NCBI GenBank assembly: GCA_004362315.1
Contig: SNWL01000003.1
Location: forward strand, 186,001 to 250,000
Direction of reading: 5' to 3'
Length of the DNA stretch: 64,000 bases
Source of the DNA: Mycobacterium sp. BK086
GTDB lineage: Bacteria; Actinomycetota; Actinomycetes; Mycobacteriales; Mycobacteriaceae
The position numbers were made by a program, and so were the translations under genes. Below, piece by piece: positions 38,477 through 46,838 of this stretch. The notes under the pieces were generated by a model. It had not been told where the DNA came from and ran no database searches. It worked only from the letters and a program-made list of their open reading frames with translations. Each line of letters begins with the position of its first letter. The stretch's first letter is position 1.

Positions 38477-38682
38477 GGGCGCGTTCGTCTCCTGTGCCAG
38501 CTGCCTGGGCACGGGGACGACGACGCGCGGAGTGCGCGAGCGCCGCGGTACCACCCCGCTTACGCACGATGACGTGCGTCGCTCTTCACAGGCTGTGACG
38601 GGCCTGCCCGTTCGGGTCTACTGGGCCGGCAAAGGCTGTTCTTCCGAAGGCTCCCCGGTGATGGCCGGATCGGTGCCGTTGG
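38477..38682 (-). promoter_or_regulatory. ileS T-box riboswitch
   Basis: Leader RNA that senses uncharged tRNA-Ile. On the minus strand, Stem I carries CCGGCCATCACCGGGGAGCC with the isoleucine specifier ATC at 38662-38660. The conserved T-box GGTGGTACCGCGG is at 38555-38543, within AGCGGGGTGGTACCGCGG, with the UGG that pairs with the tRNA 3' end. AGGAG (38493-38489) precedes the GTG by 12 bases. There is no terminator-like poly-U run, so control is probably translational through Shine-Dalgarno sequestration, as shown for mycobacterial ileS. Compact Stem I fits the ultrashort actinobacterial class. Confidence 0.88.
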
Positions 38683-38688
38683 GAAGAG

Positions 38689-38694
38689 ATTCTA
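38689..38694 (-). promoter_or_regulatory. -10 box for the ileS leader transcript
   Basis: Minus-strand TAGAAT (38694-38689) would start transcription near 38682, just upstream of Stem I of the T-box. It lies next to the stop of the upstream condensation-like gene (38698), so ileS has its own promoter. No good -35 is seen. Confidence 0.5.
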
Positions 38695-38697
38695 GCC

Positions 38698-39282
38698 TCA
38701 GGCCGGGACGGCCTCTGACGTCACACCGATCAGGCCGAGCCGGAACTGGGTCGTCAGTTCTTCGACCGTGCTGCGGTCGAGCCGCCGGCCGTCGAACCAC
38801 CAGTCCATCTGCAGTTCCCCGCCGGCCCGGTAGGCCAGCACGCCCAGGGCCGGTCCGTCGGCGAGCTGCAACGGGCCGAGCGACGGATCGGGCGGCAACC
38901 CGAGGAACGAGAAGACCACGTCGGCAGGTGAGTTGCCGAGCTGCCTGGCTGGCGTCAGCGCCTCACGAACATCGGCCAACAGGGCGTTGGCGTCCATGCC
39001 TCGTTCTTCGGCACAGCACAGCCGAATCGGCTGCACCGTGGTCAAGCCGCTGACCGTCACGAATCCGACACCGATGGTCCGGGCGATCGCCCGGCCCAAT
39101 GCGGCCAAGAGGACTTCCTCGAAACCGACTCCGGTGAAGTCGACGGCTCCGTCGAGTTCAGCGGTCAGTTCGTGGGACAGCGGCGCCGACAAACGGACCA
39201 GATCTTCTGGTCGTGGCCGGCCGGGAATCTCATCGTCAACTACCCGCACATTGCTAGACGGGTAGGTCACAGGAGCAACCAT
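38698..39282 (-). CDS. Half-length condensation-domain-like protein
   Basis: 194 residues. The sequence resembles only the C-terminal half of NRPS condensation or acyltransferase domains: FTGVGFEEVLLAALGRAIAR, NSPADVVFSFLGLPPDPSLG and GELQMDWWFDGRRLDRSTVE correspond to the second CoA-acyltransferase-like lobe. The first lobe with the catalytic HHxxxDG is missing, so it should not be active alone. It could be a remnant, or a partner subunit. ATG 39282 is a reasonable start. The stop lies next to the ileS promoter. It sits one gene from an HTH regulator and near acyltransferase genes. Confidence 0.55.
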   Translation of the reverse strand: MVAPVTYPSSNVRVVDDEIPGRPRPEDLVRLSAPLSHELTAELDGAVDFTGVGFEEVLLAALGRAIARTIGVGFVTVSGLTTVQPIRLCCAEERGMDANALLADVREALTPARQLGNSPADVVFSFLGLPPDPSLGPLQLADGPALGVLAYRAGGELQMDWWFDGRRLDRSTVEELTTQFRLGLIGVTSEAVPA

Positions 39283-39407
39283 GCCCCCCACCGTAGCGGT
39301 CGTGTCCCATATTTGGGAGAGCAATCCCACAATCGTGACGACCATGTCAATAAATTCAACAATTTCCTGAATCGCGTTACCGGTACCCATTACCGGGAGT
39401 TCCGGGT

Positions 39408-39413
39408 TATTCT
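39408..39413 (+). promoter_or_regulatory. -10 box of the leaderless HTH gene, with TACCGG repeats upstream
   Basis: TATTCT lies six bases before the GTG at 39420. Just upstream, between about 39377 and 39407, the motifs TACCGGTACC, TACCGGGA and TTCCGGGT recur at roughly 10-13 base intervals. These may be binding sites, possibly for the gene's own product. Confidence 0.4.
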
Positions 39414-39419
39414 GATCGC

Positions 39420-39776
39420 GTGCCTCGGACTGATGAAAACGGACGTCAGCTCAAAACCTTGCTCGACTACCTCCTCGATGGCGACATCGACGCGAAGGAC
39501 ATCTACGACGCGCTCGGCACCTCTAGCAGCACGTATTACCGCAGAGTCAAGGAGCGCGACTACCCCAACGCCGAAGAGCTGCGCCTGGTCTCGACGCGCT
39601 TCGGCTTGAGCTACCCCGACCTTCAGGTCCGATTCGGGCTCATGAGCCGCGAGGAGCTCCAGCAATATGTCGATTCTTCGCCATTTACGGTGGCGACAAT
39701 TAATGCGGTAACTGCGACACGCATTCCGGTTAAACTCTCAGAAATGAAACCCCGACTCGACGCACCATCGCTGTAG
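39420..39776 (+). CDS. Helix-turn-helix DNA-binding protein
   Basis: 118 residues. The N-terminal part LKTLLDYLLDGDIDAKDIYD, ALGTSSSTYYRRVKERDYPN, AEELRLVSTRFGLSYPDLQV has the spacing of an XRE-like helix-turn-helix, and the rest is a short tail. The GTG start is supported by a leaderless promoter. It is followed, after 40 bases, by a multi-pass membrane protein gene in the same direction and is divergent from the half-condensation gene, so it may regulate this locus. I do not recognise the exact family. Confidence 0.62.
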   Translation: MPRTDENGRQLKTLLDYLLDGDIDAKDIYDALGTSSSTYYRRVKERDYPNAEELRLVSTRFGLSYPDLQVRFGLMSREELQQYVDSSPFTVATINAVTATRIPVKLSEMKPRLDAPSL

Positions 39777-39816
39777 TATTTGCTGAAGTTATTCGGGGGC
39801 GTAAGGCGACGAAGGC

Positions 39817-40557
39817 ATGGGTCTAGGCGTAATCATCACAGTCACGCTGTTGTGCATGGCGTGGAGCCTGTGGATTCGGCGCGTCACGTGGGGCTGCCGA
39901 TGGGAAGTCGCCGCCACCCTGAATATCGCCCTGCAGGCCGGTGCCGTTCTGCTGATGTCGCCGTTCGCCTCCGAAACCGTCGGTCAATGGCTGCACTCAT
40001 TGACGGGAATATGGAACCTCGAGGATTACATCGGGCACGACCTGTATGTCGTCGCCGCCTCCGCGGTCGTCTATAACGCACTCGGCCGCCTGCACGACGA
40101 CAACGCCATGCAGACCGCATTCAAGCAATACGTCGAACGCCCCGCGACGCTCTGCATACCGCTCTTGCTGGCCGCATTCTCGATGGGCAATGGCGCGAAG
40201 GTGTATCGCTCCGACTTCTTCACGGTGCCCACCGACTTCTGGCTGTCCGCATATTGGCTGATGCTCTGCGGCACCCTGATCTACCTGCTCGGCTATGGCG
40301 CGCGAGCGCTGCTCGTCCTGCGCCAGGATCCGCGGTCCCGGCGCATCGCCAACATCTATCTGGCGGCCTCGGCCAGCGGCATCATCGCCTGCGCGATTCG
40401 TATCATCACCGCCTACGTCCCGCCGCTGGCCGAACTCGAGGGCGGCAAACTGGTCTGGTTCTTCGCCTGCTCCTGCGGTGCCGGATTCGCGCTGACGTCG
40501 GCGCACTCGTGGCGGATCAAGACCAAGTGGTTCACCCACGCGGGCGGATCCCGATAA
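39817..40557 (+). CDS. Multi-pass membrane protein next to the HTH gene
   Basis: 246 residues with about seven membrane segments and short loops: IITVTLLCMAWSLW, AATLNIALQAGAVLLMSP, YVVAASAVVYNALG, ATLCIPLLLAAFSM, FWLSAYWLMLCGTLIYLLG, YLAASASGIIACAIRIITAY and LVWFFACSCGAGFALT. Similar membrane proteins paired with HTH regulators occur in actinobacteria, but I cannot name the function. The start ATG follows AAGGCGACGAAGGC. The glycosyltransferase gene begins ten bases after its stop, so HTH, membrane protein and GT are probably an operon. Confidence 0.6.
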   Translation: MGLGVIITVTLLCMAWSLWIRRVTWGCRWEVAATLNIALQAGAVLLMSPFASETVGQWLHSLTGIWNLEDYIGHDLYVVAASAVVYNALGRLHDDNAMQTAFKQYVERPATLCIPLLLAAFSMGNGAKVYRSDFFTVPTDFWLSAYWLMLCGTLIYLLGYGARALLVLRQDPRSRRIANIYLAASASGIIACAIRIITAYVPPLAELEGGKLVWFFACSCGAGFALTSAHSWRIKTKWFTHAGGSR

Positions 40558-40566
40558 TGGGAACCG

Positions 40567-41847
40567 ATGAAATTCGCGGTGAGCATCCACGGGACGCGCG
40601 GTGACGTCGAACCCTGTGCGGCAGTAAGTCTCGAATTACAGCGCCGCGGGCACGACGTCCACCTGGCCGTACCGCCCAACCTGGTGGACTTCGTCGAGTC
40701 CGCGGGTCTGCACGCCGTGATCGGCTACGGCCCCGACTCCCAGAAACAACTGCAGGGCGACGTCTTCGAACGCCCGGACGCACTCACCGCGGCCGGGCCT
40801 GCCGACTGGGTGCGCCTGGGCAACCCGCTGAACGCGCTGCGCAAGGCGAGGGCGGCGGCAACGCGCGGCTGGGCCGAGATGAGCGACGCGCTGCTGGCAC
40901 TGGCCGACGGCGCCGACCTGATGGTGACCGGCACCGCCTACCAGGAGATCGCCGCCAATGTGGCCGAGTACCGCGGCCTGCCGCTGGCCGAGGTGCATTA
41001 CTTCCCGGTCCGGGCCAACACGCAGGTCCTGCCGGTGCGACTGCCCGCGCCGGCGGTCAAGGCGGCGTATGCGATGGGCGAATGGATGCACTGGCGGCTG
41101 CTCAAGCCGGCGGAGACGGAGCAGCGAAGCATCCTGGGCCTGCCCGCCGCGACAACCCGGCCGGTGGCGCGCATCGTGGCCGGCGGCGCGCTGGAGATCC
41201 AGGCCTACGACAAGATCTTCTTTCCCGGGCTGGCCGGCGAGTGGGGTGAGCGGCGCCCTCTCATCGGCTCCCTGACGCTGCAGCTGCCCACCGAGACCGA
41301 CACCGAAGTGGAGTCCTGGATCGCCGCGGGAACGCCACCGATCTACTTCGGCTTCGGCAGCATGCCGATCGACTCCCCTGCCGACACGGTTCGCATGATC
41401 AGCGAGGTCTGCGGCGAGCTCGGCGAACGCGCACTGATCTGCGCCGGGTTCTCGGACTTCGATGACACCGGCACCGCCGGACACGTCAAGGTCGTCGGCT
41501 CGGTCAACCACGCCGCGGTGTTCCCGTCCTGCCGGGCCGTCGTGCACCACGGCGGGGCCGGCACGACCGCGGCGGGTATCCGCGCAGGCGTCCCCACCCT
41601 GGTGCTGTGGGTCGCGGCCGAACAGCCACTCTGGGGCAAACAAATAGACCGGCTTGGTATCGGGACCTCGCGGCGTTTCTCAGCTTCTACACGATATTCG
41701 CTGCTGGAAGATCTACGAACCGTGCTGTCTCCGCAAACAGCCGAACGCGCGCGTTTGCTCTCCAGCCGGATGACCCCGGCGGCGGGCAGCGTCGCCACCG
41801 CGGCCGACCTTCTCGAGCAGACCGCCCGCAACCGCCGCCACGGGTGA
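40567..41847 (+). CDS. GT1-family glycosyltransferase (UGT/MGT type)
   Basis: 426 residues with two Rossmann lobes (GT-B fold). N-terminal IHGTRGDVEPCAAVSLELQR is typical of sterol or lipid glycosyltransferases. The donor-binding signature is in the C-terminal lobe: VKVVGSVNHAAVFPSCRAVV, HHGGAGTTAAGIRAGVPTLV, ending with VAAEQPLWGKQIDRLGIG. It resembles the Rv1524/Rv1526c and GPL rhamnosyl/glucosyl transferases of mycobacterial glycolipid loci. It is probably cytoplasmic and acts on a lipid or trehalose-type acceptor; the sugar is not predictable. Confidence 0.87.
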   Translation: MKFAVSIHGTRGDVEPCAAVSLELQRRGHDVHLAVPPNLVDFVESAGLHAVIGYGPDSQKQLQGDVFERPDALTAAGPADWVRLGNPLNALRKARAAATRGWAEMSDALLALADGADLMVTGTAYQEIAANVAEYRGLPLAEVHYFPVRANTQVLPVRLPAPAVKAAYAMGEWMHWRLLKPAETEQRSILGLPAATTRPVARIVAGGALEIQAYDKIFFPGLAGEWGERRPLIGSLTLQLPTETDTEVESWIAAGTPPIYFGFGSMPIDSPADTVRMISEVCGELGERALICAGFSDFDDTGTAGHVKVVGSVNHAAVFPSCRAVVHHGGAGTTAAGIRAGVPTLVLWVAAEQPLWGKQIDRLGIGTSRRFSASTRYSLLEDLRTVLSPQTAERARLLSSRMTPAAGSVATAADLLEQTARNRRHG

Positions 41848-41878
41848 TGTCAACGCGGCCCCTGGCAGCGCGGCAAGG

Positions 41879-41884
41879 TAGAAT
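41879..41884 (+). promoter_or_regulatory. -10 box of the Gap-like gene
   Basis: TAGAAT lies eight bases before the GTG at 41893, a leaderless or nearly leaderless arrangement, so the Gap-like gene can be transcribed separately from the glycosyltransferase. Confidence 0.4.
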
Positions 41885-41892
41885 TTCGCCTC

Positions 41893-42621
41893 GTGTGGAC
41901 AACCGTGGTGCTGCTTGGCCTCGCGGTGAGCATCGAGCCCGCACGCATCGGATTGATCGCCCTGCTGCTGACCCGGCCGCGCCCGGCGCGTCACCTGCTG
42001 GTCTTCCTCTGCACGGGCCTGGCGCTGAGCCTGAGTGTGGGCTTCGCGGTGCTCTTTGTTTTCCACCACACCTTCCTGGGCAAGGCCAACTTCAACCCGG
42101 CGCTCATCCAGATCGGCATCGGTGTGGTCGCCGTCCTACTCGGCGCGCTACTGATGTCCAACATTCCGTTGCGTCAATTCGCTCGCAAGGAGATGGCCGA
42201 CGTGCCGGCCAGCGGCGGCACGGAGACCGCCCTGGAGGCTGAGCAAGAACTGGCGCCAGGCCGGTTCAAGCGGCTGTCCACCAAGGTGCGCGGTTTCGCC
42301 AAGGGCGAGTCGTCCTGGTTCTCGGGCTCGATCGGGGCAGCGCTGGCAATGCCCAGCATCGACTACATGGCCCTGCTGGCGCTGATCATCGCGTCCAAGA
42401 CTCCGCCGATCGAGCAGGCCGCCGCGCTGGTGACGTTCCTGCTGCTGGCCAGTTGGGCCGCGGTGATCCCACTGCTGAGCTTCATCGTGGCACCGGCCAG
42501 GACCCGGGTCTGGGTGCAGCGCTTCAACGAATGGATCCGCACCCGCACCCGCAAGCATGCCGGTGTGTTCGTCGCGATCGTCGGCATCATCCTGATCGGG
42601 GTCGGCCTGCACGGCATGTGA
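41893..42621 (+). CDS. Gap/Sap-like glycolipid-addressing membrane protein
   Basis: 242 residues with about six membrane segments. It begins LGLAVSIEPARIGLIALLLT, then RPARHLLVFLCTGLALSLSV, GIGVVAVLLGALLMSN, a cytoplasmic loop, AALAMPSIDYMALLALIIAS and a final KHAGVFVAIVGIILIGVGLH. This is the GAP family, known for Gap (glycopeptidolipid transport, M. smegmatis) and Sap (sulfolipid, Rv3821) and for the LOS-locus protein Rv1517. It probably helps move the locus product to the cell surface. The gene ends seven bases before the convergent acyltransferase. Confidence 0.82.
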   Translation: MWTTVVLLGLAVSIEPARIGLIALLLTRPRPARHLLVFLCTGLALSLSVGFAVLFVFHHTFLGKANFNPALIQIGIGVVAVLLGALLMSNIPLRQFARKEMADVPASGGTETALEAEQELAPGRFKRLSTKVRGFAKGESSWFSGSIGAALAMPSIDYMALLALIIASKTPPIEQAAALVTFLLLASWAAVIPLLSFIVAPARTRVWVQRFNEWIRTRTRKHAGVFVAIVGIILIGVGLHGM

Positions 42622-42628
42622 ACGCCGA

Positions 42629-43987
42629 TTATTCGATGACGCAGGTGAGCCCGAACTCGGTCAGCGTCTGATCGGCCAGATCGCGCAACCGCTGCTTGCT
42701 GTTCTCGGCGCCGATCTCGTATGCCTCGACGGAGATGACAACCTTGCCATTGACCCGCGCGGACACCACGACGAGCTGGCCGTGCGATCGCTCCATCTCG
42801 CGCATCGTCACGTTCTGGTCCAGCGCACGCAGGATGACGACCTCCGCGGTCGTGCCGTCGACCTGAGCGATCTGCGGCGGCAGATCGCCGAGGTTCGAAC
42901 AGGACACCGGCAGGTCTTCTGAGTAGGAGAACAGCATCTCGGCGACGCCCTTGACGGCCGCCTTGGGCAACCACGGCATCAACGGGAACAGTTCCATCGT
43001 CGGGTCGGTCTGGTCCTTGGCCATCTGCCGGGACGCCCGCACGACCCCACGGGACTCGGTCAGGTCGACGGTCACCTTCTCCGGGTCGACGGTGGCGTTG
43101 GCGAAGGCCATCGCCAGGGCCCGGTCGTCCTCCAGGCTTTCGCGAAGGTTGATCGCGATCACCAGCGTCACGGCACCGTCGGACTTGCGGCGCCGGCCAA
43201 GCCGCTCCGCCAGCTTCGCGGTGATGCCCACGAGGAGCGAATAGCTGTTTCCGCCAAGGCTTTCCGCGCGCGCGTCCCACTCCGCCACATCGACGATGAT
43301 CGCCACCGACGGGACGGTGACGAACTCCTCGCGCCCCGTACGGGCGCCCCCGGCACGTGACTTCCGGGACTGCGCGAGATCTTTGCGCTGGCTGTACACC
43401 AGCTTCGCGCCCTTGACCAGCGCCTTGCGGGTCGCGGGCAGGTCGCGAATGACCTGTCGGGCGTCGGCCACCAGCGCCTGCCTGCGCGTGCGGGTGCCCG
43501 GCTTCTCGTAACCCACGTCGCGGACGTTGCCGGTGACCGCCTCGAAGATCGCCAGGCCGGCTGCGGTGCCGTCCCCGATCACGTGCGAGCCCACCATGCT
43601 GATCGCGGTGGAACCGTCGGTCAGCGGCTGGACGACCAGATACCAGGTCGGGCCGTGCTCGGGGTCGATCGGCAGTGTAGCCAGTTCGTCGGCCCAGTCC
43701 ATGAGTTCGTCTCGGGGACGGGGTGTTTCGTTGATCTGGATCTCAGACGGCGCGTGGCCGGGCTTGACCCAGCGCGGCCGGCCGAACGGCAGCGGTGACC
43801 GCTCGATGTTGCGACCGCCGAGCGACCCGGCGAAATTGCGGTGGAACCGCCGCAGCCCCTCGAAGTCGACAGGATGTTCGTATACCCAGACGCACTGCAT
43901 GAGCTGGCCGCGCCCGGTCGCACGCATCAATTCGAACGCCGTCTGGTCGAAGAACTCGAGCCGGTGTTCCTGCGATTCGGTGGTCAC
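42629..43987 (-). CDS. Condensation/WS-DGAT-type acyltransferase, second paralogue
   Basis: 452 residues. The N-terminal HxxxDG acyltransferase motif is VGSHVIGDGTAAGLAIFEAV near residue 135; SCSNLGDLPPQIAQVDGTTA near 355 matches the solvent-channel DFGWG-equivalent region of this family. About 40% of positions look the same as in the gene upstream, so the two are paralogues. It probably transfers an acyl chain to a sugar or acyl-sugar. It starts ten bases after the stop of its paralogue. Homologous gene pairs follow papA in the LOS locus of M. smegmatis (from memory). Confidence 0.78.
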   Translation of the reverse strand: MTTESQEHRLEFFDQTAFELMRATGRGQLMQCVWVYEHPVDFEGLRRFHRNFAGSLGGRNIERSPLPFGRPRWVKPGHAPSEIQINETPRPRDELMDWADELATLPIDPEHGPTWYLVVQPLTDGSTAISMVGSHVIGDGTAAGLAIFEAVTGNVRDVGYEKPGTRTRRQALVADARQVIRDLPATRKALVKGAKLVYSQRKDLAQSRKSRAGGARTGREEFVTVPSVAIIVDVAEWDARAESLGGNSYSLLVGITAKLAERLGRRRKSDGAVTLVIAINLRESLEDDRALAMAFANATVDPEKVTVDLTESRGVVRASRQMAKDQTDPTMELFPLMPWLPKAAVKGVAEMLFSYSEDLPVSCSNLGDLPPQIAQVDGTTAEVVILRALDQNVTMREMERSHGQLVVVSARVNGKVVISVEAYEIGAENSKQRLRDLADQTLTEFGLTCVIE

Positions 43988-43997
43988 TGCTCGAACC

Positions 43998-45368
43998 TCA
44001 CTCGATCACGCTCGACAGCTCGAACTCTCCCAGGGTCTGGGTGATCATCTCGCGCAGGTGCGCACGCGAATTGTCCGCACCCGGTAGGTAACTCATCACC
44101 GGAAGGATCACCTTGCCGCCGAGGCGCATCGACGCCACCGTCATCAGGCCATTCCGCTTCTCCAAGGCACCACGGGTCAGATTGCGGTCAATGCCCCGGA
44201 AGTAGAACCGCTCAGCAACCGTACCGTCGAGCCGAAGCAGGTCGTCGGGGATGTCACCCAGATTCGAGCAGGACACCGGCACATCAGCGGTGAATTGGAA
44301 GGCCATGTCGGCGATGCGTCCCATCGCCCGCTTCGGCAGGAACGGGATCAACGGTAGCAGCTCGACCATCTCGTCCGGCGTCTGTCGCGCGGTCACCAAA
44401 CCCTGCTTGATCGCGGCGCGAGCGCTTGTGAGATCGTTGGCGACCGGGGCGGGATCGAACGTGACATTGGCGATCGTCACGACATTGCCGCCGGTGTCCG
44501 CCGGATTGTCGCGCTCGCTGACCGGGATCATCAGCGTGACCGCGCCATCGGATGCGCGCGTGCGGCCGAGGTTCTCCGCTAGTTTGCCCGCGAATCCGGC
44601 CACAAGTGAAAAATGGTTCCCACCAAGGCTTTTCGCTCTATTGTCCCACTGGTCGATGTCGAGCATCGCGACGGCGAACGCGGTCTTGACGATCTCGTCG
44701 CCACCGTCGGCAGGCGCCGAGACCGGCGTGCTGGGGCGGGTCAGCTCGTCCCTCCGGCGAGTGGCGACCTTGACCGCCTTGACCAGCGTTCGCCCGATCT
44801 CGGGCAGGTCGGACCTCAGCTGGCGCAGATCCTCCCGCACCGCGCGCGAGCGCGTGCGGGAGCGCCTGGGTGGATAGTCGAGGTCTCTGCCGGTGCCGTT
44901 GACCGCGGCGATGGTCGTCGCGACGGCGCCACCGCCGTCGACGACGGTGTGCGACACGACCATGCCCACCGCGGTTGTTCCGTCGGTGAGCGGCTGGATC
45001 GCCATCCGCCAGGACGGCCCATGTTCAGGGTCGAGCGGCAGTTCGACCTGCTCGTCGGCCCAGTCGAACAGCTCGTCACGGGGAATGGGCTGCTCGGCGA
45101 TCTCGAGACTGGTCTGCGGCCCTGGAGCCGCAACCCAACGATGCCTGCCGAAAGGCAGTGCCGAGCGCTCGATCAGCCGACCGAGGAGCCCGTGACCGTA
45201 GTTCTGATAGAAGCGCCGCAAACCGTCGAGATCGACCGGGTGCTCATAGAGCCAGATGATCTGCATGACGGCCTCTTGACCGGCACCGCGCAGCGCCAAC
45301 AGCAGCGCCTGGTCGGCGTAGGGCACCACATTGTCGGGTGCGGGCCGGCGATCCTCGCCCACCGGCAT
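43998..45368 (-). CDS. Condensation/WS-DGAT-type acyltransferase, first paralogue
   Basis: 456 residues. Active-site motif VVSHTVVDGGGAVATTIAAV near residue 130 (H-x3-D-G); VPVSCSNLGDIPDDLLRLDG near 370; the C-terminal stretch RNLTRGALEKRNGLMTVASM is shared with its paralogue. Predicted to acylate a glycolipid intermediate. ATG 45368 shares one base with the papA stop (TGATG), so it is co-translated with papA; the longer open frame is a papA shadow. Confidence 0.8.
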   Translation of the reverse strand: MPVGEDRRPAPDNVVPYADQALLLALRGAGQEAVMQIIWLYEHPVDLDGLRRFYQNYGHGLLGRLIERSALPFGRHRWVAAPGPQTSLEIAEQPIPRDELFDWADEQVELPLDPEHGPSWRMAIQPLTDGTTAVGMVVSHTVVDGGGAVATTIAAVNGTGRDLDYPPRRSRTRSRAVREDLRQLRSDLPEIGRTLVKAVKVATRRRDELTRPSTPVSAPADGGDEIVKTAFAVAMLDIDQWDNRAKSLGGNHFSLVAGFAGKLAENLGRTRASDGAVTLMIPVSERDNPADTGGNVVTIANVTFDPAPVANDLTSARAAIKQGLVTARQTPDEMVELLPLIPFLPKRAMGRIADMAFQFTADVPVSCSNLGDIPDDLLRLDGTVAERFYFRGIDRNLTRGALEKRNGLMTVASMRLGGKVILPVMSYLPGADNSRAHLREMITQTLGEFELSSVIE

Positions 45369-46810
45369 CAGACCGTTGCGACGGGCAAGCGAGACGACGA
45401 CACGAGCTCGGAGCGGCCGTCGGCCACCCGGAGGTAGATGCACTTCATCAGTTCGACGAACTCGGCAACCGACTCACGGGCGATCGGGTTGTCCGGGTAG
45501 GCGACGGTGATGATCGTGCCGCCGGTACGCCGGTTCACCCACATGCCGACCTGATTGGCCGCACCCAGGTCGGTGTAGATGTGGCCGTTCTGCGCATACC
45601 ACTGCGACATGATGACCGGGTTCAGCGGCGGCAGGCCGACGTCGAGGTAGGACAGCATCGGCACACCCGGCCCGGCGGGACGGATCCGCGGGGTGGCTTC
45701 GGTCTCGGCCAGCTCGTAGACGCGTTCGATCGGCACGTTCGCCAGCGGCATCCCCGAGTCGAACGACTCCTGGGCGGCGCGGGCTACCTCGGCGAAGTTG
45801 CGGGCGGCGACGGGCACCGACAGCGGAACCACACCGGTGAACCAGCCCGTGGTCATGAACTCGGCAGGCGTGCTGCGGGTGGTCGTCGGGGTGATGACGT
45901 AATAGTCGTCGTCACCGGTCAGCTGCCGGTGGGCGATGGCCGCGGCGGCGAACACGCCACCGATGAAGCGGACACCGGCCGCGGTGCAGGCCGACTCGAA
46001 GCGGTCCGACTCGTGATCGTCCATCAACTGGACGGTCAGCAGGTCACCGCTGCAGTGCACCGACGGATCGCCGAGCGGCAGCGGGAAGGTGGGCATCGTT
46101 CCGCCGTTGTTCTCCAGGAACTCCAGCCAGCCCTTGACGTCGTCGGACTCCATGGTCAGCTGCTCGGTGTAGTCGTGCTGGCGCACGCAGTAGTCGTGGT
46201 AGCTGCCCGCGTCGGGCAGGCGCAGCGGCGCACCGCCGCCGGCCAGCGCCTCGTAGTTCATGTGCATTTCGACGAACAGCGCCATCATCAGCATCGCGTC
46301 GGCGTGCAGGTGGTCGACGCTGACGTAGAAGGTGAAGTGGTCGGCGCGCTGGATGACACCGAACCGGAAGCAGTCCCACTCCAGCGGGCTCGGGGTGTCG
46401 AGCACGTGCTTCTTCCACTGCGCCGAATTCATCTCGCCGTGCTTGGACGCGACGAACTGGATGTCGTTCGGGTTCTCGACGGTGTGGCGGACGATCTGAT
46501 CGGCCTCGTCGAACGCGAACCAGCTGTGGTAGGTGTCGTGCCGGCGCAGGTAGGCATTGATGACGAAGGTCATCGCGCGGACATCGCACTTGCCGGGCAT
46601 GTTCCAGGCTGGGATCAGCAGCCGCGCCATCTCCAGGCCGTTGGCCGTGTGATTGCGGTAGCTGCGGATGTGCTGGCCCTGCTGATAGCTCGCAGGCACC
46701 TCGCTGACCGGCGCATCCTGAACCTTCTTCAGGCATGCCGGTGACGGGCTCCAGGACACGACTGTGCCCGGCGCGTCAACCCAGTCATGGATTGCGGTGA
46801 GTGCAACCAC
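45368..46810 (-). CDS. papA: Polyketide-associated acyltransferase (PapA3/PapA4 type)
   Basis: 480 residues. The catalytic motif HxxxD is in FYVSVDHLHADAMLMMALFV near residue 170, and the second signature TGWFTGVVPLSVPVAARNFA lies near 330. Length and sequence match the PapA1/PapA3/PapA4 group, which load polyketide-derived acyl chains onto trehalose or acyltrehalose. It starts with GTG at 46810, 28 bases after the pks stop, in the same operon. Position corresponds to Rv1528c (papA4) beside pks5 in M. tuberculosis. Confidence 0.9.
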   Translation of the reverse strand: MVALTAIHDWVDAPGTVVSWSPSPACLKKVQDAPVSEVPASYQQGQHIRSYRNHTANGLEMARLLIPAWNMPGKCDVRAMTFVINAYLRRHDTYHSWFAFDEADQIVRHTVENPNDIQFVASKHGEMNSAQWKKHVLDTPSPLEWDCFRFGVIQRADHFTFYVSVDHLHADAMLMMALFVEMHMNYEALAGGGAPLRLPDAGSYHDYCVRQHDYTEQLTMESDDVKGWLEFLENNGGTMPTFPLPLGDPSVHCSGDLLTVQLMDDHESDRFESACTAAGVRFIGGVFAAAAIAHRQLTGDDDYYVITPTTTRSTPAEFMTTGWFTGVVPLSVPVAARNFAEVARAAQESFDSGMPLANVPIERVYELAETEATPRIRPAGPGVPMLSYLDVGLPPLNPVIMSQWYAQNGHIYTDLGAANQVGMWVNRRTGGTIITVAYPDNPIARESVAEFVELMKCIYLRVADGRSELVSSSRLPVATV

Positions 46811-46838
46811 TGTTAGTTTCCCCTATCGACCCAGTTAG

